Source: an uncultured Paracoccaceae bacterium (lineage in GTDB: Bacteria > Pseudomonadota > Alphaproteobacteria > Rhodobacterales > Rhodobacteraceae). Taken from it: a DNA stretch of 64,000 nucleotides. Shown here piece by piece: positions 55,846 to 62,579 of the stretch (positions are counted from its first letter, which is position 1; the number at the start of each line of letters is the position of its first letter). The translations under genes and the position numbers were made by a program. The notes beneath the pieces were generated by a model. That model was not told the origin of the DNA. It ran no database searches and saw nothing but the letters and a program-made list of their open reading frames with translations. The DNA lies in assembly GCA_947488605.1 (NCBI GenBank), contig CANKZJ010000005.1:124001-188000 (forward strand), written 5' to 3'.

Positions 55846-56946
55846 TTACCTTTCCAGCACGATTAATGCATCAGGAGCCCATGTCATCCAAACCGAGCGC
55901 CCTTCTTGGACCTCTTTGGGTTGGTTCATGCGGCTGTTTTGCGACGAGATTGCAATGGCGGTGTCGCAACCCGGCACGCGAACATGATAGTGGCTGCGCT
56001 CTCCGAGGTAAGTCACTAATTCAATCGTACCGGGAATAGATTTTTCCGGCCCCGATGGCGCTTTATCATGCAAGATCAGCTTTTCCGGGCGGACCGCGAC
56101 ACAGACAGTGTCGCCACTGCTGAGTGTCTTGCCCAACCTAGGGACGTTCAAAGCGCCGATGCCCTGCACGTCAAGACTAGCATAGCCATTAATATCGCCC
56201 GTGACGCGCGCGTCCAAAAAATTCATATTGCCAATGAAACTGGCCACTTCACGTGTCTGCGGTTGTTCGTATAGTGCTGCTGGGGTGTCGACCTGTAACA
56301 CCTCACCACCGGCCATCACCGCGATCCGGTCGGATAGGGTCAAGGCCTCTTCTTGATCGTGGGTCACAAAGACAAAGGTGATCCCAATGGACCGCTGCAG
56401 ACGGCGCAACTCCATTTGCATTTGCTCGCGCAATTGTTTGTCCAACGCACCAAGTGGTTCGTCCAGCAACAAAACCTTTGGCCGCAAGATAAGTGCGCGC
56501 GCCAATGCAATGCGTTGCCGTTGTCCGCCCGACAGCTCGTGAGCCTTGCGGGTGCCGTATCCGGTCAGTTGCACCAGATCGAGCATCTCCTCGATCATTT
56601 CATTCTGTTTGGCCTTGGGCAGTTTGAGCTTGCGCAAACCGTAGCCGATGTTTTGCGCGACGTTTAGATGGGGAAAAATCGCATAGTTTTGAAACACCAT
56701 ATTCACTGGCCGCTCATGGGGTGGGACGTCGGACATAGGCTGCCCATCGATCAGGATTTCACCCTTTGAGACGCTCTCAAATCCTGCCAACATCCGCAAA
56801 AGGGTCGTCTTGCCACAGCCAGATGCGCCCAGCAGCGAGAAAAACTCTCCCTCGCGGATGTCCATCGAGATGTTCTCGATTGCCTGGAAGGTCCCAAAGG
56901 ACTTTCCCACGTCGCGGATCGAGATAAAGGCATCTTTGTTGTTCAT
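55846..56946 (-). CDS. potA: Polyamine-type ABC transporter ATPase (PotA-like)
   Basis: The 366-residue ATPase has Walker A (GASGCGKTT, in LLGASGCGKTTLLRMLAG), the signature ELSGGQRQRIALARAL, Walker B KVLLLDEPLGALD and a C-terminal TOBE domain (about residues 285-360), as in PotA, the engine of spermidine/putrescine importers. It lies between the permease and regulator genes. The substrate is probably a polyamine or related amine, to judge by the catabolic genes next to it. Confidence 0.92.
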   Translation of the reverse strand: MNNKDAFISIRDVGKSFGTFQAIENISMDIREGEFFSLLGASGCGKTTLLRMLAGFESVSKGEILIDGQPMSDVPPHERPVNMVFQNYAIFPHLNVAQNIGYGLRKLKLPKAKQNEMIEEMLDLVQLTGYGTRKAHELSGGQRQRIALARALILRPKVLLLDEPLGALDKQLREQMQMELRRLQRSIGITFVFVTHDQEEALTLSDRIAVMAGGEVLQVDTPAALYEQPQTREVASFIGNMNFLDARVTGDINGYASLDVQGIGALNVPRLGKTLSSGDTVCVAVRPEKLILHDKAPSGPEKSIPGTIELVTYLGERSHYHVRVPGCDTAIAISSQNSRMNQPKEVQEGRSVWMTWAPDALIVLER

Positions 56947-56959
56947 ACTATCGTCGTCC

Positions 56960-57781
56960 CTATTTGGTATCTTCTGCGTTGTCGGTCACAATACCCAACC
57001 GACCGATCCAAAGTGCGATGAAGACCATCACAAAAGACAATGCCAAGATAAGCGTGGACATCGCGAGCACCGTGGGGAATTCGCGTGGAAAACGCAGTTG
57101 CGTCCAGATGTAAATCGGCAGTGTCGTATCCGTGCCGGACAAAAAGAACGTCATGATGAATTCGTCGAAAGAGATGGTGAACGTAAGCAGCAGGCTAGCC
57201 ACGACCCCCGGTGCGACCATTGGGAACGTAACGCGCCAGAACGTCCACCATCCGTTTTCGCCAAGATCAGCCGAGGCTTCGTCCATCGACCGATCAAATC
57301 CTTCGAAGCGCGGCAAGAGCGTGGCAATCGCGAATGGTAGGCAAATGATCAGATGGCCCAGCGATACGGTGTAGAGCGACAGTGGAATGCCTAGGCGGCT
57401 GACCAATACCAAAAGTGCGACGCCGAAAATCACGCCCGGAACCACCAGCGGGAGCATGGCAAAAGTGATCAGCGCGTTTTGCCCCGGCATCCGGTAGCGG
57501 GTGATTGCGCGGGCCGCTACAACGCCAAGCGCGGTCGAGATGATTGCCACCCAAAACCCAACGGTGACGCTATTGCCCAGAGCAGCCCAAACACTGTCGC
57601 GGGTCCACATGGCCTTGTACCATTCAACGGTGAAGCCCTGCATTGGAAAACGCACATAAATGGAATCGTTAAAGCTGAATAGTGGGATGAAGAGAACCGG
57701 TAGGTACAGCACGATGAGAAAGACAATCGCGTAGATCTGCAACGCGCGGTTGGGCCTTTTGATATAGGTGCTTTGCTTCAT
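56960..57781 (-). CDS. potC: Polyamine-type ABC permease (PotC-like)
   Basis: The 273-residue protein has six membrane helices and the EAA-type cytoplasmic loop MDEASADLGENGWWTFWRVTFPMVAPGVVASLLLTF, typical of the PotC/YdcV permease family. It starts at ATG 57781, overlapping the potB stop (ATGA); a longer frame adds a non-conserved start. Paired with PotB it makes the membrane channel. Confidence 0.91.
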   Translation of the reverse strand: MKQSTYIKRPNRALQIYAIVFLIVLYLPVLFIPLFSFNDSIYVRFPMQGFTVEWYKAMWTRDSVWAALGNSVTVGFWVAIISTALGVVAARAITRYRMPGQNALITFAMLPLVVPGVIFGVALLVLVSRLGIPLSLYTVSLGHLIICLPFAIATLLPRFEGFDRSMDEASADLGENGWWTFWRVTFPMVAPGVVASLLLTFTISFDEFIMTFFLSGTDTTLPIYIWTQLRFPREFPTVLAMSTLILALSFVMVFIALWIGRLGIVTDNAEDTK

Positions 57782-58692
57782 GCCAGTCGATCCTTTGCCT
57801 TGCGCGTGATGAAAAGGAACACCAGCGCCAGTGCGCCGATCCACAGCATCAGGACAATTGATAGTGCGGCACCCATTGGCCAGTTGTTCACAGGACCAAA
57901 TTGCAATTGGATCAGGTTGCCGATCATCACACCGTCGGGGCCACCAAGCAGGGCAGGGGTAATGTAGTCGCCAGTCGTTGGAATGAAGATCAAGAAACAG
58001 GCCGAGATCACGCCCGGCAATGACAGCGGCAATGTGATCCGAAGGAAACGTCTGACAGGGCCATCACCAAGGTCGGTTGCTGCTTCAAGCAACGACTTGT
58101 CGATTTTTTCCAGCGAGACATAAAGCGGTAGAATTGCGAACGCGGCCCAGGCATGCGCCAACGTGATGATGACCGCAGTCTGGCTATAGAGCAAAAACTC
58201 TAATGGCGCTTGGATCCAACCCATCGATAAAAAGGCAGAGTTGATCACGCCTTCATACCCCAAGATGACACGCCAAGCGAAGACGCGAAGCAGATAGCTT
58301 GTCCAGAACGGCAGCGTCATCAGCACGATCCAAAGCATCTTGTTGCGATGCACATGAAACGCCACGTAGTAGGCCATTGGGTAGCATAGTAAGACCGTGA
58401 AGAACGTCGCTATCCCCGAAATCCAGAATGACCGCGCAAGCAACGTGCTGAAAATCGGCTCTGTTCCGACGCGTTGATAGTTCTCAAACGTCGGGGTCAT
58501 GTCAAAGCCGAACCCATCGCGGGTCCACATGCTGAGGCTGATCAGGATGATGAAGGGAACCAGAATACCAATGATCAACACCACCAGTGCCGGCGACATC
58601 AAGGCATAGCCTTGCGCCGCCTCACTGCGCCGAAACCACGACGCCAGACGGCTGCGGCGTGCAGATGGTAATATGTCAGGTGACGTCACCAC
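57778..58692 (-). CDS. potB: Polyamine-type ABC permease (PotB-like)
   Basis: The 304-residue protein has six membrane helices and the EAA loop LLEAATDLGDGPVRRFLRITLPLSLPGVISACFLIF, typical of PotB. The start is one of two adjacent GTG codons (58692 or 58689); no ATG gives the full first helix, and the ribosome site is weak. It lies 36 bp after the solute-binding protein gene. Confidence 0.9.
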   Translation of the reverse strand: MVTSPDILPSARRSRLASWFRRSEAAQGYALMSPALVVLIIGILVPFIILISLSMWTRDGFGFDMTPTFENYQRVGTEPIFSTLLARSFWISGIATFFTVLLCYPMAYYVAFHVHRNKMLWIVLMTLPFWTSYLLRVFAWRVILGYEGVINSAFLSMGWIQAPLEFLLYSQTAVIITLAHAWAAFAILPLYVSLEKIDKSLLEAATDLGDGPVRRFLRITLPLSLPGVISACFLIFIPTTGDYITPALLGGPDGVMIGNLIQLQFGPVNNWPMGAALSIVLMLWIGALALVFLFITRKAKDRLA

Positions 58693-58728
58693 CGCACGGT
58701 CGCTTTTTCATGATCCCCGATCATCAAA

Positions 58729-59850
58729 TCAGAAACCGGCTTTGATCAGCTCGTAGGTTTCATTCATGCGGCTTTCCCATTCCTGCCCTTGTGGAATGCT
58801 GAAGTGACCCGCATCAAGGATTTCTTTTGGGTTCGCGCTCAATCCAAGCCCTTGAAGTTCCTCATCGGTAAATGTCTCGAATGACTTGCGGTTGGAGTGT
58901 CCGTAGCCATATGCGCCAATCATGAATTCACCAGCCTCAACGCTCAGCATTGCGTCGATAATCTCATACGCGCGTTCAGGGTTTGGTGCGTCGCGATGCA
59001 TCATCAGGCCACAAACCCATGTCAGCGCACCTTCTTTGGGCTGTGCGAACCGGACGGGGATTTCTTCGTACTGCAATTCGACCGCAGTACTGTTCCACGT
59101 CATTGCTGCAACCAGTTCGCCAGATGACAGAGCCTGGCCCAATGTCGTCACATCGTCCGTATAGACGCGCACAAGCGGGCGTTGCTCACGCAGTGCCGCT
59201 GAAATGCGTTCGAACGCGTCGTCGGTATTGATCTGATCAAATGGCACACCTACTTTGATCGCAGCGGACCACCATGCGTCACCGCCAGAGGCAAGCATGC
59301 CGATTTGACCCGCATAGCGTTCGTCCCACAGGATATCCCAGCTTTCCTCACCCTCAAGTTCAACGAGGTCGGTCCGGTAGGTGACCGACGTGCCGCCCCA
59401 ATCAAACGGGACCATCCAGGGCGCGCCGGTTTCGGATTTATTACCCGCCATTGCAGCCAACTCGGGCATGACATCATCCCAGTTAGACAGCCGCGATGTA
59501 TCGATGGGCTGAAAATAGCCGCTGTCGACCCAGCGGATGAGGTCGGCGTTACAAGGATGAACGACATCAGCGACAAAGCCGCCGCGCAGGCGGGTCAGGG
59601 CATCCTCGGCACCGCCGAAGACGGCAAAGTTAGGTAAGGCGCCATTCTTGGCCTCATATGCGCCGAAAAGATCGGGGACATCATATCCACCCCATGTAAA
59701 CAGCGTGCCTTGGTCGCCTTGTGCCATTGCGCGGCTGGGCATGAACGGCGTCGCCATAACGCCAATGCCTAACCCCAAAAGGGATTGTTGGAATGCGCGG
59801 CGCGAGAGTTTGCCGCGCTTCACTGCGTTAAGTTGGTCGATGACGTCCAT
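58729..59850 (-). CDS. potD: Polyamine-type solute-binding protein (PotD-like, Tat-exported)
   Basis: The 373-residue protein is a PotD/PotF-type periplasmic binding protein with a Tat-like signal (KLSRRAFQQSLLGLGIGVMATPFM). Markers include LFTWGGYDVPDLFGAYEAKNG, VVHPCNADLIRWVDSGYFQPID, PFDWGGTSVTYRTD and TWNSTAVELQYEEIPVRFAQPKEGALTW. Binding residues of the spermidine family (Trp, Tyr, Asp) are plausible, but specificity cannot be set by eye. It is the first gene of the eight-gene minus-strand run, with a candidate operator about 95 bp upstream. Confidence 0.91.
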   Translation of the reverse strand: MDVIDQLNAVKRGKLSRRAFQQSLLGLGIGVMATPFMPSRAMAQGDQGTLFTWGGYDVPDLFGAYEAKNGALPNFAVFGGAEDALTRLRGGFVADVVHPCNADLIRWVDSGYFQPIDTSRLSNWDDVMPELAAMAGNKSETGAPWMVPFDWGGTSVTYRTDLVELEGEESWDILWDERYAGQIGMLASGGDAWWSAAIKVGVPFDQINTDDAFERISAALREQRPLVRVYTDDVTTLGQALSSGELVAAMTWNSTAVELQYEEIPVRFAQPKEGALTWVCGLMMHRDAPNPERAYEIIDAMLSVEAGEFMIGAYGYGHSNRKSFETFTDEELQGLGLSANPKEILDAGHFSIPQGQEWESRMNETYELIKAGF

Positions 59851-59943
59851 ATCTTATTCCTCCGGATCAAGTGACGCGCGCCGTAGGGCGCGCTGTTCAA
59901 ACAATTTTTGCCGTGGTGTAGATTATCCCTGACAAGGAATTCT

Positions 59944-59962
59944 ACTGAATGGGTGTTCAGTC
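59944..59962. promoter_or_regulatory. Candidate TetR operator upstream of potD
   Basis: ACTGAA and TTCAGT form a perfect inverted repeat around TGGGTG. It shares the core TGAA-N6-TTCAGTC with the site at 60271. On the minus strand a possible -10 (GATAAT, plus-strand 59922-59927) lies 16 bases downstream of the repeat, so the repeat would cover the -35 region of the potD promoter. Confidence 0.55.
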
Positions 59963-60270
59963 ATTAAGTTCAACGAACACAATGCCGCAGTCAAGAGACT
60001 CTTTTGGAATCCAACGTTATTGAGCGTGGAGCAGGTAAAAACGTAATAATTGGCCCATAATTGAGGCATTTTTGATTTGAATGCTATCATCGGACAGCGG
60101 ATTTCAGACTGCTTTCTCGGCTGAAATGGCGGGAAGTGATGATCCTTGTTGTAGCTTGACGCCCATCCGAGGCGGCTCGTTTTACTCTCAATCTATCTCG
60201 AAAAGCTCTTTTCTGGGGCGAAAATTGTACGATTAGCGCAAACTCTATATGTTGACTCCAAGAATTCGAA

Positions 60271-60287
60271 TGAACATATATTCAGTC
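60271..60287. promoter_or_regulatory. Candidate TetR operator upstream of the bicupin gene
   Basis: TGAA-CATATA-TTCAGTC repeats the core of the site at 59946. A possible rightward promoter overlaps it: TTGACT at 60252-60257 and CATATA at 60275-60280, spacing 17. The site would therefore cover the -10 region of the bicupin-oxidase transcript. Confidence 0.55.
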
Positions 60288-60426
60288 GTTGACTCTTCGG
60301 TAATGAATCCTCCAATGTTGCCCAGAACGTCGGCAGTTTAGAGCGACCGTCGATCCTATCACCACTGCTTAGAGTGCCTGCCAGACGAAGGCTGGGCGTG
60401 CACCGCAACCAAGGGGACGAACCTAC

Positions 60427-61182
60427 ATGTCGCAAACATCGCACGTCATTCGCATGACCGAGAATGGGCCTAGCGGCCTTACCCCGATGGCGTTGGACGC
60501 CGATGACTTTCAATCGCCACTGCCAGAGCAAAACGTCCACGTCTACTATAGCGACCCAGAACGCGGCCTGAATGTTGGCGTTTGGGACACAACGACAATG
60601 CAAGAGGCATTTGGTCCGTACCCGGGTGATGAATTCATTGTCGTGCTGGACGGAAAATTCGAGATGCTTGATGCAAACGGGCAGGGTGTACCTGCTGAAA
60701 AAGGGCAGTTGGTGGCGTTTCGCAACGGTATTCCCGCCAGCTGGAAGCAGGAAGGGTATCTCAAGAAGTTTTACCTCACTGTCTTACATCCGCAAGCGAA
60801 GACGCCCCAGATCGCATTTGCGGAAGGTGGTGTAATCGTTCTGGACCCTGACCTTGAGCTGACCGATGACGATATTTTGCCGTCCGAGGACGATGCGGCC
60901 GGTAGCGCCGTCGAGCGGGAGCGCGAATTCTTTACCAGCGACGATGGCACAATGACCGTCGGATTATGGGACTGCCAAGCCTCTGAAGGTGACATGGAAC
61001 CCTTTCCTGCGCATGAGTTCGTGCAAATGATTGCGGGCGAAGTGACAATCAAAGAACCCGGCGGCATCAGCCAGACCTTCAAGGCTGGCGACGCATTTTT
61101 TGTTCCCAAAGGAACGCAGTGCAGTTGGCATATTCCAAACTATATCCGCAAATTTTTTGCGGCCGTTGATTACGAAGACTAA
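60427..61182 (+). CDS. Bicupin protein of the amine cluster
   Basis: The 251-residue protein has two cupin domains of the Cupin_3/DUF861 type (about residues 35-120 and 155-245). The first has GLNVGVWDTTTMQEAFGPYPGDEFIVVLDGKFEM, and the second has MTVGLWDCQASEGDMEPFPAHEFVQMIAGEVTIKEP, which are similar to each other and show an internal duplication. Such proteins accompany amine or amino-acid oxidases in other proteobacteria, perhaps binding a pathway aldehyde or ligand. The function is unknown. It starts the rightward operon with the amine oxidase. Confidence 0.8.
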   Translation: MSQTSHVIRMTENGPSGLTPMALDADDFQSPLPEQNVHVYYSDPERGLNVGVWDTTTMQEAFGPYPGDEFIVVLDGKFEMLDANGQGVPAEKGQLVAFRNGIPASWKQEGYLKKFYLTVLHPQAKTPQIAFAEGGVIVLDPDLELTDDDILPSEDDAAGSAVEREREFFTSDDGTMTVGLWDCQASEGDMEPFPAHEFVQMIAGEVTIKEPGGISQTFKAGDAFFVPKGTQCSWHIPNYIRKFFAAVDYED

Positions 61183-61214
61183 CCGAATTTCCTCTTTTTT
61201 GAAGGAGCCGCCTC

Positions 61215-62498
61215 ATGGCTGAACCAGCGAACACCGCACCAATCCCCGCCAATCCCGATGTTGTCGTGATCGGCGCTGGCGCTGCAGGAATTGGTGCTGC
61301 GCATCGTCTTATCAAAGAGGGCAAATCCGTTGTCGTGCTGGAAGCCGCCAACCGCGTTGGTGGTCGTGCATGGACCCAAACCGATAGCTTTGGTGTGCCT
61401 GTCGATATGGGGGCGTCTTGGGTCTCGGGGGCGGATAATAATCCCTTTACCAAAGTGGCGCTTAAGAACGGGTTTCACCTACAAGAGCATACGCATGCGC
61501 CAACGGACTTGTTCCGGCTCGACGGCAGTCGCGCCGATGCTCAGGACCACGCTGATTATGTCAAAGACGGCAAGGCGATCCAAAAGGCAATGAACAAGGC
61601 GGCGCGCAAGGGACGTGATGTACCAGCCGCAGATGTCGTTCCCACCGACTTGCCGTGGGGAGGCGCACAACAATCGTGGCTTGGTCCGATGGACTACGGT
61701 GTCGATTTTGACCAGATTTCCACGATGGATGACTGGCACGGCGAAAGTGACCAACCCAGCTACTTTGTCGAAGAAGGCTTGGGCGCTGTGATCGCGACCA
61801 AGGCCGCTGGGTTACCGATACAATTGAACACGGTTGTCTCGCACATTGATTGGAGCGGTGAGGGCGTCCGTATCGAGACGAACCAAGGCACCGTGCAAGC
61901 AAAGGCGTGCATCATTACTGTTTCAACAGGCGTGCTGGCCGCCGGGAGCATCCAGTTCACCCCGGAACTTCCGCACGCCAAAATGGAGGCTGTGCATAAC
62001 CTACCGATGGGTTTGTTGGTCAAGGTGCCGATGATGTTTGATGGCGCGCGCCTCGGGTTGGGGGTGAACCATTGGGTGACCTATCAGGTGCCAAACGACA
62101 TGCCCGCAAAAGCGTGCTACTTCATCGCTTGGCCATGTGGGCAGGATTACCTCTTTGGCAACATCGGCGGACAGCTTGGCTGGGATCTATCACAGGAAGA
62201 CAGTCAGGTGACGGTCGACTTTGCGCTTGAAGAGATGGTGAAACTCGTCGGGTCCGATGCTCGCAAGCACTTCATCAAAGGTTTCCGCACCGACTGGGCC
62301 AATGACCCTTTGAGCTTGGGCGCTTATGCTGCCGTGAAGCCGGGGCATCACGGCGTGCGCAAAATCCTGGAGGCCCCCGTCGGTGACAGGTTGTTCTTTG
62401 CTGGCGAAGCGATGGGTGGCGGATATTCGGCCCTTGTCAGCGGCGCTTACAAAAGCGGAAAACGGGCAGCCCGGAAGCTTTGCAAAGCAATTGATTAG
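61215..62498 (+). CDS. Flavin monoamine oxidase (cytosolic)
   Basis: The 427-residue protein is a second amine oxidase of the cluster. It has PDVVVIGAGAAGIGAAHRLIKEGKSVVVLEAANRVGGRAWT near the start and LFFAGEAMGGGYSALVSGAYKSGKRAA near the end. The middle part (SWLGPMDYGVDFDQISTMD; CIITVSTGVLAAGSIQFTPELP; CYFIAWPCGQDYLFGNIGGQLGWDLS) closely parallels the exported enzyme at 53775 (SWIGPMDFGVDFANLST; CIVTVSTGVLGAGAIKFTPDMP), so the two are paralogs. It lacks a signal peptide, so the pair would work on both sides of the membrane. GAAGGAG lies upstream of ATG 61215. Confidence 0.9.
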   Translation: MAEPANTAPIPANPDVVVIGAGAAGIGAAHRLIKEGKSVVVLEAANRVGGRAWTQTDSFGVPVDMGASWVSGADNNPFTKVALKNGFHLQEHTHAPTDLFRLDGSRADAQDHADYVKDGKAIQKAMNKAARKGRDVPAADVVPTDLPWGGAQQSWLGPMDYGVDFDQISTMDDWHGESDQPSYFVEEGLGAVIATKAAGLPIQLNTVVSHIDWSGEGVRIETNQGTVQAKACIITVSTGVLAAGSIQFTPELPHAKMEAVHNLPMGLLVKVPMMFDGARLGLGVNHWVTYQVPNDMPAKACYFIAWPCGQDYLFGNIGGQLGWDLSQEDSQVTVDFALEEMVKLVGSDARKHFIKGFRTDWANDPLSLGAYAAVKPGHHGVRKILEAPVGDRLFFAGEAMGGGYSALVSGAYKSGKRAARKLCKAID

Positions 62499-62527
62499 AT
62501 CGCAGCGCCTCACCTCATAAAACGAAA

Positions 62528-62555
62528 AAAGAGCGCCACTCGCATGGCGCTCTTT
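62528..62555. terminator. Strong bidirectional hairpin between amine oxidase and PilJ-type gene
   Basis: A perfect 11-bp stem (AAAGAGCGCCA, 62528-62538; TGGCGCTCTTT, 62545-62555) encloses a 6-base loop. T-runs lie on the downstream side in both directions (CTTTGTGTTT rightward; TTTTTTCG leftward). It separates two convergent genes, so it acts as a shared terminator. Confidence 0.85.
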
Positions 62556-62579
62556 GTGTTTGTGCAATTCTTAAGAAAC

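Larger units (their letters stand above)
59851..60426. other. 576-bp divergent promoter region of the amine cluster
   Basis: No gene is apparent between potD and the bicupin gene. The region is AT-rich and holds two copies of TGAA-N6-TTCAGTC (59946-59962 and 60271-60287), with promoter-like hexamers near each. Open frames here lack ribosome sites and family features. Confidence 0.7.

Noticed and set aside
59851..60426. Possible small RNA or short gene in the 576-bp gap
   Set aside because: Apart from the two operator-like repeats and promoter-like hexamers, no hairpin with a T-tract and no frame with a ribosome site was found.
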